Part shown: piece by piece, positions 9,290 to 16,937 of the stretch
Position numbering within the stretch: position 1 is the stretch's first letter
How the letters are laid out: every line of letters begins with the position of its first letter
DNA from: Halobacillus sp. A1
GTDB taxonomy: Bacteria > Bacillota > Bacilli > Bacillales > Halobacillaceae
Direction of reading: 5' to 3'
Assembly: GCF_024189295.1 (NCBI RefSeq)
Contig: NZ_JAIZEN010000010.1
Span: 62,001 to 126,000 of the forward strand
Length of the DNA stretch: 64,000 nt
The notes under the pieces: model-generated
What the model saw: only the letters and a program-made list of their open reading frames with translations
Database searches by the model: none
Told to the model about the DNA's origin: nothing
Made by a program: the position numbers and the translations under genes

Positions 9290-10216
9290 ATGGGATACGT
9301 GAAAAATGTTCAATCTTTAGTCGGTCAAACCCCGATGATTGAACTTACTCATTCAGCGATTCCAAATCAAGTGCGGATTTTTGCGAAGCTTGAATTCATG
9401 AACCCAGGCGGCAGTGTTAAAGACCGGCTGGGTTTAAAACTGATTGAGGATGCTCAGGAACGCGGTTTATTGAAAGCTGGCGGTCACATAATTGAACCTA
9501 CGGCCGGGAACACTGGTATTGGAATAGCTCTTGCGGCCATCGGAAAAGGTTTTAAAGTCACTTTTGTCATACCGGAAAAATTCAGCCAGGAAAAGCAGTC
9601 GCTTATGAAGGCTCTTGGTGCAGAGGTCATTCATACTCCAACTTCAAAAGGAATGCTTGGAGCCATAAAGAAAGCGAATGAGCTCTGTGAAGAAATTCCT
9701 GATGCATTCAGTCCCGAGCAGTTTAACAATATCGCAAACCCTGATACGTATTACGAGACGCTGGGTCCTGAAATCTATGAAGATCTAAACGGTGAAGTTG
9801 ATATATTTGTAGCTGGAGCCGGAACTGGAGGAACGTTCATGGGCACGGCTCGCTTCTTAAAAGAAAAAAACCCTGCGGTGAAAACAGTAATAGTGGAACC
9901 TGAAGGCTCCATTTTAAATGGAGGGGAATCAGGGCCGCACCGGACTGAAGGAATCGGCATGGAGTTTTTACCGTTTTACATGGATGAGAAATACTTTGAT
10001 GCCATTCATACAGTTACAGATGCTGTAGCTTTTCAACGTTTAAAGGAGCTCGCATTAAACGAAGGACTACTGGTAGCGAGTTCATCTGGAGCTGCGTTTG
10101 AAGCGGCTTTGCGAGAAGCGGAGCAAGCTGAACCTGGAACGAAAATAGTCACTGTTTTTCCAGATAGTAGTGAACGGTACTTAAGTCAAGGGATTTATGA
10201 GGAGTGGAATGAATGA
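9290..10216 (+). CDS. mccA: O-acetylserine-dependent cystathionine beta-synthase
   Basis: A PLP enzyme of the CysK fold that joins homocysteine with O-acetylserine to make cystathionine, the first step of reverse transsulfuration. The PLP lysine lies in NPGGSVKDRLG near residue 43, the phosphate loop is GAGTGGTF, and the substrate loop is EPTAGNTGIG; the usual TSGNTG of CysK is TAGNTG here, a trait of MccA-type enzymes. ATG 9290 follows GGCGAGGA at normal spacing and gives 308 residues. It overlaps mccB by 4 bases (ATGA), showing coupling. Confidence 0.9.
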   Translation: MGYVKNVQSLVGQTPMIELTHSAIPNQVRIFAKLEFMNPGGSVKDRLGLKLIEDAQERGLLKAGGHIIEPTAGNTGIGIALAAIGKGFKVTFVIPEKFSQEKQSLMKALGAEVIHTPTSKGMLGAIKKANELCEEIPDAFSPEQFNNIANPDTYYETLGPEIYEDLNGEVDIFVAGAGTGGTFMGTARFLKEKNPAVKTVIVEPEGSILNGGESGPHRTEGIGMEFLPFYMDEKYFDAIHTVTDAVAFQRLKELALNEGLLVASSSGAAFEAALREAEQAEPGTKIVTVFPDSSERYLSQGIYEEWNE

Positions 10217-11349
10217 GGAAAAAAACTCAATTGATTCATGGCGGTATTACTGGAGATGAGAAGACAGGAGCGGTTTCTGTCCCTATCTATCAAGTGAGTA
10301 CTTACAAGCAAGAAGGTGTCGGAAAGCACTCTGGGTATGAATACTCCCGTACGGGAAATCCGACTCGGTTTGCTTTAGAAGAACTAATAAAAGAGCTTGA
10401 AGGCGGCCGCGCGGGGTTTGCTTTCGGTTCAGGGATGGCAGCCATTACAGCCGTTCTCATGACATTTAATCATGGGGATCATGTCATATTTACAGATGAC
10501 GTATACGGGGGAACATACCGCCTGGTTTCCAAAGTCATTAATCGCTTTGGTCTTGAGGCGAGCTTTGTCGATACAAGTGACGTGGAGAATATCGAAGCAG
10601 CTCTTACGGACCGAACCAAAGCGATTTATGTTGAGACACCTACCAACCCTTTATTAAAAATAACGGACATGAATAAAGTCTCCGCACTTGCTAAAGAGAA
10701 AAACCTGACATTCATTGTCGACAATACATTCAGTACGCCTTACTGGCAGAACCCGATTGATTTTGGAGCTGATATTGTCCTGCATAGTGCGACTAAATAT
10801 TTAGGTGGTCACAGTGATGTCGTGGCGGGACTTGTTGTTGTGAACTCCGAGCAGCTTGCGGAAGATGTTCATTTTGTATTGAACTCATCGGGCGGAATCC
10901 TGGGACCACAGGATTCCTGGTTATTGATGCGAGGAATTAAGACGCTAGGTATCCGCATGGAGGAAATCGAGAATAATACGAAAGAATTTGTAGAGTTTTT
11001 ACAGGGACTGCCTGAAGTGAGCAACATCTATTACCCAGGCCTTAAAGGCCATAAAGGTCATGATGTTCATGCAAATCAGGCACGTGGGAACGGAGGAATG
11101 ATTTCTTTCGACGTAGGCAGCGGTGAAAAAGCGGATCAAGTTCTTCGTAACGTTAAGTATTTTACACTTGCTGAGAGTCTTGGGGCCGTGGAAAGTTTGA
11201 TTTCAGTTCCTGCCATGATGACCCATGCTTCGATTCCTGTTGATCGAAGAGGAGAGCTAGGGATTACAGATGGATTAGTACGTGTGTCCATCGGTCTTGA
11301 GGACATAGAGGATTTAAAAGAGGATTTTTTAGAAGCATTGCGTAAATAA
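10213..11349 (+). CDS. mccB: Cystathionine gamma-lyase / homocysteine gamma-lyase
   Basis: A PLP-dependent Cys/Met-metabolism enzyme that splits cystathionine to cysteine, 2-oxobutyrate and ammonia, completing reverse transsulfuration. The PLP lysine is in HSATKYLGGHSD near residue 196; EYSRTGNPTR, AFGSGMAAI and the substrate-facing C-terminal SLGAVESLISVPAMMTH are typical. Its 378 residues match the family. It is the last gene of the operon, followed within 12 bases by a terminator. Confidence 0.93.
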   Translation: MRKKTQLIHGGITGDEKTGAVSVPIYQVSTYKQEGVGKHSGYEYSRTGNPTRFALEELIKELEGGRAGFAFGSGMAAITAVLMTFNHGDHVIFTDDVYGGTYRLVSKVINRFGLEASFVDTSDVENIEAALTDRTKAIYVETPTNPLLKITDMNKVSALAKEKNLTFIVDNTFSTPYWQNPIDFGADIVLHSATKYLGGHSDVVAGLVVVNSEQLAEDVHFVLNSSGGILGPQDSWLLMRGIKTLGIRMEEIENNTKEFVEFLQGLPEVSNIYYPGLKGHKGHDVHANQARGNGGMISFDVGSGEKADQVLRNVKYFTLAESLGAVESLISVPAMMTHASIPVDRRGELGITDGLVRVSIGLEDIEDLKEDFLEALRK

Positions 11350-11356
11350 GTTTGAA

Positions 11357-11384
11357 AAAAGGCAGCCATAGGCTGTCTTTTTTT
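11357..11384 (+). terminator. Terminator of the yrrT-luxS-mccAB operon
   Basis: GGCAGCC-ATA-GGCTGTC stem (11361-11377) followed by seven T residues. Confidence 0.85.
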
Positions 11385-11484
11385 ATGAATATGGCCAGCT
11401 GTGACGAGTTCCGTATCCCTTATGAATATATCCATTCATCATAGCCAAACTAAAATTAGAACAAAGTAATAGGAGGGAAATGCG

Positions 11485-12129
11485 ATGGACTACGCTCATT
11501 TAAAGGCTCAGCTGGAAGAAAGAAAACGTGAAATTGAGCAGAAGCTGATTGATAATAATTCTTATGGAGTTAAGCAGGGTTTCGCCAGTGACATAGTATC
11601 CGGGGAATTATCACAATATGATAATCACCCGGCCGACTCGGGAACAGAATTGTTTGAAAGAGAGAAAGACATGGCTTTACTTGATCACACAGAGCAGGAG
11701 CTTGAAGATATCAATTCTGCGTTAAAGCGTTTAGAGCGCGGAACGTATGGTATTTGTGAAGTGTCGGGTAAACAAATTCCTAAAGAGCGGCTGGAAGCTG
11801 TACCGACTGCAAAGACTTTAAAGGAATACGCTGCACCCCGTCACGTACCAGAAGATCGCGGTGTTGAAGAAGAGGTTTTAGAGGAAATCGATTTAGAGGA
11901 TAATGTGGAGAGAAGTGCTTATCAGCAAGTGGCTTCTTTTAATGACAGTAGTATGACCTATGATGATTCTTCCATTCAGGATGATGACGAAGGTTCAGGT
12001 TATACGGAAGAGTTTGAACCGTTCGTATCAACGAATATCCATGGATATACTGGACAGGACAATATACATTTAGAGCATAATATCCATTATAAAAAATATA
12101 AAGAAGAGCACGACGAATTAGATTCTTAA
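11485..12129 (+). CDS. YteA-family protein (degenerate DksA/TraR zinc-finger type)
   Basis: 214 residues of unknown role; relatives in spore formers are YteA/YocK. The N-terminal 80 residues form a highly charged coiled coil (LKAQLEERKREIEQKLIDNN and LDHTEQELEDINSALKRLE). The DksA-like hairpin GTYGICEVSGKQIPKERLEAVPTAKT follows at 90-115, but only one cysteine of the usual C4 zinc site is present, so it probably does not bind zinc. The C-terminal 100 residues are strongly acidic. AGGAGGG lies ahead of the ATG. It is monocistronic, with a bidirectional terminator behind it. Confidence 0.75.
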   Translation: MDYAHLKAQLEERKREIEQKLIDNNSYGVKQGFASDIVSGELSQYDNHPADSGTELFEREKDMALLDHTEQELEDINSALKRLERGTYGICEVSGKQIPKERLEAVPTAKTLKEYAAPRHVPEDRGVEEEVLEEIDLEDNVERSAYQQVASFNDSSMTYDDSSIQDDDEGSGYTEEFEPFVSTNIHGYTGQDNIHLEHNIHYKKYKEEHDELDS

Positions 12130-12134
12130 ATAAA

Positions 12135-12170
12135 AGTCTGCCGGGCTTATGACACCGGCAGACTTTTATT
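12135..12170. terminator. Bidirectional terminator between convergent genes
   Basis: AAAGTCTGCCGG, a 10-base loop, CCGGCAGACTTTTATTTT. A and T tracts on both sides let it serve the gene ending at 12129 and the minus-strand gene ending at 12171. Confidence 0.9.
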
Positions 12171-12530
12171 TTAATATCCTACTTCGACAGAAGCATTGAC
12201 TATATACATTTGATCATTTTGATCATTTTTATCTTCCAGCACTATGCCACTAGTTGTAAGCATTCCGCCCTGGACCTTTTCAATTTCTACCTCACCATAA
12301 GGGATAACATTTCTAACTTCCTGCTCATCAAGTAAATCATGGTCAGCCGGCAGAGCAAGTTTCACTCGTACCTTCATATTGTTCAAGTCTCCCTCAGGCA
12401 ATGCTTCACGAATTCCTGGCATAGAGTTTGAGTTAATGGCATTTTGTGTAGCTCGCACTGATGCGTGAGTAATGTTTTGTCCGTGTACATCAATTCCCAT
12501 ACCTGTTTGGATAAACATCAATTTGTCCAT
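12171..12530 (-). CDS. Lin0512-family conserved hypothetical protein
   Basis: 119 residues. MFIQTGMGIDVHGQNITHA, AVRAT/AINSNSMPGIRE and the ending MYIVNASVEVGY are characteristic of the Lin0512 family, a small conserved protein related in fold to ring amide hydrolases. The molecular function is not known. No signal peptide or membrane segment is present. On the minus strand AGGAGGATT precedes the ATG at 12530. It shares its upstream region with the plus-strand promoter at 12601. Confidence 0.8.
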   Translation of the reverse strand: MDKLMFIQTGMGIDVHGQNITHASVRATQNAINSNSMPGIREALPEGDLNNMKVRVKLALPADHDLLDEQEVRNVIPYGEVEIEKVQGGMLTTSGIVLEDKNDQNDQMYIVNASVEVGY

Positions 12531-12600
12531 AAAATAAATCCTCCTAAATCGTGTTTATAGATCTATTCCCTAAAATTAACATTATTAAAAGTTAAATTCA

Positions 12601-12629
12601 TTGAGGGTGCAGGAATTATAAAATATAAT
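12601..12629 (+). promoter_or_regulatory. Strong SigA-type promoter in front of a micro-ORF
   Basis: TTGAGG (12601-12606), 17-base spacer, TATAAT (12624-12629). It points at the 20-codon frame at 12664 and not at any larger gene on this strand. Confidence 0.6.
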
Positions 12630-12663
12630 TCACTTACTAAATGTAACCTTAGGAGGTTAAAAT

Positions 12664-12726
12664 ATGAACGCATCTACATGTTTGAGGAGCTGTTTCCCCT
12701 CAGGGAGCCAGCTCCTGATTTTATAG
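12664..12726 (+). CDS. Candidate 20-residue peptide gene
   Basis: ATG at 12664 lies 7 bases after a perfect AGGAGG (12651-12656) and about 28 bases after the predicted start of transcription. It encodes MNASTCLRSC then FPSGSQLLIL and a stop. The second half of the frame is itself a hairpin, AGGAGCTG...CAGCTCCT, followed by GATTTTAT, which may act as a terminator. It could be a leader peptide, a small secreted or toxin-like peptide, or a short regulatory RNA antisense to the end of the GNAT gene, whose stop it overlaps. No homologue is recognised. Confidence 0.35.
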   Translation: MNASTCLRSCFPSGSQLLIL

Positions 12727-13539
12727 AGAGGAAGGCTGCGGTACATCTTCGTATATATGCATCGTCCACATTCCGATATCTTCAAAACCGAGACGCTTAT
12801 AAATAGTTCCAGCCTCAGGATTATCATAAAACAAACAAAGCATTTTCCCTTCCGCAAGTAAGTCATTGCACAATTGCTTCATGCAGGCACTGGCATATCC
12901 CTTCTTTTTATAGCCGGGGTGCGTACAGACTCCTACAATCATGGCAGACATTGAATTTTCTGCAGTTGTCGAAGCGGTTGATACCATCTCTCCATCTTTC
13001 TCAACAAAATAGATCCTTGCTGATTTTTGTTCAAGGCTTTTTCTGATACTGCTTTCCCTGCTGTCATCTTGCTCGAATTCCTCAATTTTGTCTTGAAGTG
13101 TCACTAACCGAGGAACATCACAGGTTGAAGCCAGTTTAACTTTAGATGTATCTATATTTTGATCCAGCTTTCGGCTATCTTCGCATTTCGCATAGTGTAA
13201 GGAGCGTGACTTTTTATGAGAATGGGCGATGAAGGGAAGGACTTGGTCTGTGATAGCTGCAATACCTGAAAGTTGCTTAAATTCCCGGTCCGTGTTGATG
13301 ATATTTGCGAATCCCTGTGCGTCAAATTCTTCCTCGGCAAATGCAATGTAATTATTATGATATTTCAGCAAAATAGCCTTTAAGCGTCCATCATCAGTGA
13401 AGTCTCCCCAAAGCTTTTGAAAATCCTGCTCGTAACCGAAATTTTCAATATCTCCTATGATGAATAAGTTTTCTGCTGGTTTTTTGGATAGCAGGATTTG
13501 GCAGGATGAGTCATCATGTTCAGTCAACCTTCGTATCAT
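12721..13539 (-). CDS. GNAT-family N-acetyltransferase
   Basis: 272 residues. The C-terminal GNAT domain carries the acetyl-CoA pyrophosphate loop in VCTHPGYKKKGYASACMKQL near residue 215 and the beta-bulge LFYDNPEAGTIYKRLGFEDIG. The N-terminal half, MIRRLTEHDDSSCQILLSKKPAENLFIIGDIENFG, resembles the tandem-GNAT arrangement in which the first copy has lost the CoA loop. The substrate is unknown. AAGGAGG precedes the ATG at 13539 by 7 bases. It is transcribed alone, divergent from the secreted protein at 13716. Confidence 0.82.
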   Translation of the reverse strand: MIRRLTEHDDSSCQILLSKKPAENLFIIGDIENFGYEQDFQKLWGDFTDDGRLKAILLKYHNNYIAFAEEEFDAQGFANIINTDREFKQLSGIAAITDQVLPFIAHSHKKSRSLHYAKCEDSRKLDQNIDTSKVKLASTCDVPRLVTLQDKIEEFEQDDSRESSIRKSLEQKSARIYFVEKDGEMVSTASTTAENSMSAMIVGVCTHPGYKKKGYASACMKQLCNDLLAEGKMLCLFYDNPEAGTIYKRLGFEDIGMWTMHIYEDVPQPSSL

Positions 13540-13715
13540 TGCAATTGCCTCCTTTTAATAGAAATTGTACTAATTTTACCAAAATGAAAAAGGAAAGCAA
13601 TGGATTTTATGAAAATTCTAACAATAAAATAAAAAATATTTTCTTTCCCATAAGTTTGGTGGAAGTGGTCAAACTACAAAGGAGGCATGTTAAATGCCGG
13701 AGGAGGGGAACATTT

Positions 13716-14381
13716 GTGAAAAAGTTATTACTGTTAATATGTTTATTAGGATTATTGCCGACAATTACTTACGCAGACAGCGCATATAGTATCCGCCATA
13801 AGGATCACATCCGGCAGGATTACGAAATACATGTAGATTTTCCTAATTTTGATGGGTTAAAGAATAAACATCTGGAGGAAGAAGTCAACGAAGAAATCAA
13901 AACCGTATTGGAGAAATCAATAAATCAAACGCAAAAAGCAGGGGAAGAGTCAGTTGGATTCCCTGTTTTGTACTATGGTGAATCCATTGTAGTAGAAGAA
14001 GAGCAATTCTATTCTGTTGTCATGACAGCGAATATTACACGCGGCAATCAATATCACTCGACTGTCCAATCGATCAACTTTGAAAACGAAAAGGATGGCG
14101 TGTTTCTGACCCTTGATGAAGTGGCACACATGGATAAGCTCAACGAGCAGGTGAAGAAAAAATTAGGGAGTGATCCTGAAACTTTCAACGCCCAGGGTTT
14201 TCAAGGTATCCGTAAAGACACGGCTTTTTACATTAAAGGCAACAAGCTCACATTAGTATTTGATAAGTATGAAGTCGCTTCAGGAGTGTTTGGTACTCCA
14301 GAGATTACAATCCCTTACGATTTAGTGGAAAAAGATAAACCTCTTCACAAAAAATCAGTTCCAGTCCCAAAAGTAGTATAA
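13716..14381 (+). CDS. Secreted DUF3298/DUF4163-type protein
   Basis: 221 residues starting at GTG 13716 with AGGAGGGG 6 bases upstream. The N-terminus VKKLLLLICLLGLLPTITYADS is a clear signal peptide with cleavage near ADS. The mature part shows the DUF4163 to DUF3298 layout (NITRGNQYHSTVQSINFENEKDGVFLTLDEV, then FYIKGNKLTLVFDKYEVASGVFGTPEITIPY) found in the extracellular domains of RsiV and PdaC-like proteins. There is no catalytic domain attached. It may bind cell-wall fragments or enzymes; this is inferred. The start codon choice removes about 70 upstream residues with no coding character. Confidence 0.78.
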   Translation: MKKLLLLICLLGLLPTITYADSAYSIRHKDHIRQDYEIHVDFPNFDGLKNKHLEEEVNEEIKTVLEKSINQTQKAGEESVGFPVLYYGESIVVEEEQFYSVVMTANITRGNQYHSTVQSINFENEKDGVFLTLDEVAHMDKLNEQVKKKLGSDPETFNAQGFQGIRKDTAFYIKGNKLTLVFDKYEVASGVFGTPEITIPYDLVEKDKPLHKKSVPVPKVV

Positions 14382-14385
14382 AAAA

Positions 14386-14410
14386 AGGAAGCATAATTAT
14401 TATGCTTCCA
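14386..14410. terminator. Bidirectional terminator
   Basis: GGAAGCATAAT/TATTATGCTTCC (14387-14409). On the minus strand it is followed by seven T residues and overlaps the stop codon of the GNAT gene ending at 14400. Confidence 0.8.
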
Positions 14411-14951
14411 ATACTTCTTCTTCGGATGACTGATCTCCATAATAATGAAACATATATTGTTCTTTAGAAATCATGTAGAGGTCATAAATATCATCTTCAC
14501 CGTTGATCCATTGGTGTACTTCGGGGTATAACTCATTTGCGTTTATTACATAAGGGATTTTTAATGCAGCCTTCAACGACCTTACGTTGGAGTGGCGAAT
14601 TTTCATAAAGATCCCGTCAACATCTAAATGGAAAAACAATTCTTCAAAGAAAGCTTCTTTCGCAAGTTTATTATAACCTTTGCCAAAGTATGGCTGCCCA
14701 ATCCAAGTGGCTAAAAACCCTTTGTTCTCCTGAATATCAAATAGGTTGATGGTGCCTATGGGCTGCCCCCACTCATCAAGGATCGTACGGGATATCAACT
14801 CACCGCGTTCTTCAGCTTCTAACGTTTGTTTAGTCACAAAGTAAAACTCGTCACTGGTCGACGCTTTATGGCGGATGTAAGGGAAAACTTCTGGGTGTAT
14901 CATCAATTCAAACAAAGCTGGAACGTCATGCAAGTCACGCTTTTTCAGCAT
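14400..14951 (-). CDS. GNAT-family N-acetyltransferase (RimJ/RimL-like)
   Basis: 183 residues from ATG 14951, which has AGGAGGG (14959-14965) at normal spacing; an upstream in-frame ATG at 15041 would run through a structured leader and is rejected. Conserved blocks are LFELMIHPEVFPYIRH, TILDEWGQPIGTINLFDI, ATWIGQPYFGKGYNKLAKEAFFEELF (the acetyl-CoA loop) and MKIRHSNVRSLKAALKIPY. The type modifies amino groups of proteins or small molecules; the target is unknown. The Shine-Dalgarno sequence can be masked by CCCTCC (14976-14981), see the leader entry. Confidence 0.83.
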   Translation of the reverse strand: MLKKRDLHDVPALFELMIHPEVFPYIRHKASTSDEFYFVTKQTLEAEERGELISRTILDEWGQPIGTINLFDIQENKGFLATWIGQPYFGKGYNKLAKEAFFEELFFHLDVDGIFMKIRHSNVRSLKAALKIPYVINANELYPEVHQWINGEDDIYDLYMISKEQYMFHYYGDQSSEEEVLEA

Positions 14952-14958
14952 AAAAAAT

Positions 14959-15100
14959 CCCTCCTTATGGGTAGAGGAGGGTAGTCTGACCGTAGGAAAA
15001 CAAACCTCAGCAGGTTCAAACCACCCTCGAATTTTCATCAATTACACACAAAAATTCGGGGTGGGAATCGAACCCACTAGAACCAGCTGAAACGGCTGGT
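14959..15100 (-). promoter_or_regulatory. Structured leader with alternative pairings ahead of a GNAT gene
   Basis: Read on the minus strand: a 6-bp hairpin (15082-15100), then a 5-bp stem with loop TTCGATT (15061-15077) that is exactly like a tRNA T-arm. Next come GAGGGTGGT (15020-15028) paired with ACTACCCTC (14977-14985), 9 bp. CCCTCC (14976-14981) can instead pair with GGAGGG (14959-14964), the Shine-Dalgarno of the GNAT gene. The two pairings exclude each other, the layout of a translational switch. No known riboswitch class is recognised. It is not a complete tRNA: no matching 5' acceptor or anticodon arm is found. Confidence 0.45.
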
Positions 15101-15218
15101 GGCGCACCATTTGCCTTCCCTTTAACTTCAATCAATAGAACGTAAGATAATTTTAATTGATTTTTTCGTAAAAAGGAATAGGCATTTTGTAAATTTTTAT
15201 TATTTAATTTTACAGTGA

Positions 15219-15878
15219 TCATGCACCTTTGTGGTCGGTTAATTCTGTGTAAACAACGAGCCTGTCCTGATGAGTTTGGGCCTCAGAATCGAACAAGCCC
15301 GTACATGTGATCAAATTCAATGAACGAGAATCTGAGGAACCGAATATAGTTTCAATCGGTGCTTCATTTCTCGGGTAAGCTATCACATCTCTTACAGTGA
15401 ACGTAAGGACAGATCCGTCCGTCCCGGTGAGGATAACTTCATCACCAGCCTTCAGCTGGTCCAATTCAAAAAACACGGCAGGACCTTGATAGCTGTCCAC
15501 ATGACCTGCCAGCACAGCATTTCCTTTGTTTCCTGGTTTCGTTCCTGGTTCAAACCAGCCGACATCCACGTCATTGTCAGGTACTTCCATTCCGCCGCTA
15601 TTTGTTAGTCCTTCAGGGGTAATAGAAGCAGATGCATTTATGGAAGGTATTTCCAGAGAGGAAGGCACGACCCCTTGAGCAGGCTGGTTATTAATATGTG
15701 GTTCGATATTTGTCGTTTCAATATTATCAACTGCAGGATCGTTCTTTTCCGCTTCGATTTTTGATGACTCTTCACTAGAAAGGACCCTGGCCCCCTCAGA
15801 GGGTTCATCCTGTAATAACTGATGACTAATGATGAATACGAGGAGGCCGAGAGCTATAGATGCTAAAAATGGTTTCAT
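15219..15878 (-). CDS. Class D sortase
   Basis: A membrane-anchored transpeptidase that cuts a sorting signal and joins the surface protein to the cell wall. 219 residues with an N-terminal membrane anchor (PFLASIALGLLVFIISHQLL). The acidic linker is followed by the sortase barrel with the catalytic histidine in VLAGHVDSY, the catalytic cysteine in LNLITCTGLF and the arginine in QDRLVVYTEL. It lies 3 bases after the stop codon of the LPXTG-like protein, so the two form an operon and are enzyme and substrate by inference. Confidence 0.88.
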   Translation of the reverse strand: MKPFLASIALGLLVFIISHQLLQDEPSEGARVLSSEESSKIEAEKNDPAVDNIETTNIEPHINNQPAQGVVPSSLEIPSINASASITPEGLTNSGGMEVPDNDVDVGWFEPGTKPGNKGNAVLAGHVDSYQGPAVFFELDQLKAGDEVILTGTDGSVLTFTVRDVIAYPRNEAPIETIFGSSDSRSLNLITCTGLFDSEAQTHQDRLVVYTELTDHKGA

Positions 15879-15881
15879 TTT

Positions 15882-16682
15882 CTAAGCTTCTTGACGTTTG
15901 CGGAAAAAGATGAAGCCTGCACTCATGGCCATGATTCCTAAAATACTGGCATATAGAAGCGCATTCGTTCCTGATTCAGATGCTCCACCAAAACCGGTAG
16001 CTGGCATTTCACTAGGCATCGTTTGATTATCTTGAAGAAGTAAAATTTCCGGTGAGTCAGCAGTACCTACCGCAAACGCGCTATAAACGTTACCTTCTTC
16101 GACTTCAGTTCCGGAAAGGTCGATCAACTGGTCTCCTTCAGTCGTCCGAACCTCCAGATCGTATGATCCTGCTTCCACGCTTTCATAGTCCGTGACCATC
16201 GGGAATTCGGCTCCTGAGAATATGGCATCTCCTTCAATCGCTCCAACATCAACAGCTGGTCCGTCAGGAATGAAATGTCCAACACGTAAGTCGGCCATGC
16301 CTTCTTCAGCTTCCATAGAATCCTCAAAAGCTTCCAGTTGTAGATTTTCTAATGTATTGACGGCAGCTACAGTATAAGCTTGTCCGCTTTCGACGCTTAC
16401 TTCACTGGAAAGGACAGGGTCTTCATCCCCCATTGTTCCAGCAGCGTAAATATCAACGGTATGATCTCCAGCAGGTAACTCCAAATAATCCGTAGCATCT
16501 TTAAACTCAGCACCTTCAACAACAGCTTCATCATTAACAAAAACATCGACTCCTGGCGCGTCAGGCGAGGCATGCAGTACACGGACCTTAGCCATTTCCT
16601 CATGGTCATCTGCTAAAGCTACAGGGACAAATGCACCAAAAATTAAAACGGACATAGCCAGCAAAGAAAATAATTTTGACAT
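15882..16682 (-). CDS. Cell-wall-anchored DUF4397 surface protein
   Basis: 266 residues. An N-terminal signal peptide (KLFSLLAMSVLIFGAFVPVALA) is followed by two DUF4397 repeats beginning VRVLHASPDAPGVDVFVNDEAV and LRVGHFIPDGPAVDVGAI. The end is a sorting signal: MPATG, a hydrophobic stretch and the tail FFRKRQEA. The motif is MPATG and not LPXTG. The mature region is strongly acidic, as expected for exported proteins of a halotolerant cell. AAAGGAGTGG precedes the ATG. It is the first gene of the sortase operon. Confidence 0.87.
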   Translation of the reverse strand: MSKLFSLLAMSVLIFGAFVPVALADDHEEMAKVRVLHASPDAPGVDVFVNDEAVVEGAEFKDATDYLELPAGDHTVDIYAAGTMGDEDPVLSSEVSVESGQAYTVAAVNTLENLQLEAFEDSMEAEEGMADLRVGHFIPDGPAVDVGAIEGDAIFSGAEFPMVTDYESVEAGSYDLEVRTTEGDQLIDLSGTEVEEGNVYSAFAVGTADSPEILLLQDNQTMPSEMPATGFGGASESGTNALLYASILGIMAMSAGFIFFRKRQEA

Positions 16683-16831
16683 GTTTCCACTCCTTTTGTA
16701 ATTTTAAATTTATATAAATTGCTGAAGGTGACTTCAAGCAATAAATATCGAAGTATACAAGTTGTTTGAATTTTGTGTAAGTTTTGTATACCTCTAATAT
16801 ACACGATTTTAAGAAAGTGAAAACCCTTTTT

Positions 16832-16846
16832 ACACATTGAATGTGT
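16832..16846. promoter_or_regulatory. Perfect palindrome upstream of the sortase operon
   Basis: ACACATT-G-AATGTGT, a 7-bp inverted repeat about 150 bases ahead of the surface-protein start. It has operator shape; the regulator is unknown. Confidence 0.3.
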
Positions 16847-16895
16847 TGTGGCAAAAATTAACTGTAATCTGTACATGGGAAATCGCTGTTATTAA

Positions 16896-16924
16896 ATAAA
16901 AAAGCTCGACATTAGTCGAACTTT
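16896..16924 (-). terminator. Terminator of the amidohydrolase gene
   Basis: On the minus strand AGTTCGAC-TAAT-GTCGAGCT followed by TTTTTTATTT, 14 bases after the stop codon. Confidence 0.8.
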
Positions 16925-16937
16925 TATCAAGTGAGTT

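Noticed and set aside
14959-15030. Possible T-box (AGGGTGG in the leader)
   Set aside because: The match stops after AGGGTGG; ACCGCG and the stem I specifier region are missing, and the downstream gene is not an aminoacylation or amino acid gene.
15061-15100. Possible tRNA gene on the minus strand (T-arm-like sequence)
   Set aside because: Only the T-arm is right. There is no matching 5' acceptor, the hairpin before it has G where U33 should be, and no D-arm is found.
15016-15222. 68-codon minus-strand ORF downstream of the sortase
   Set aside because: It covers the two hairpins of the structured leader and runs into the GNAT ribosome site. Its composition follows the stems and no ribosome site precedes it.
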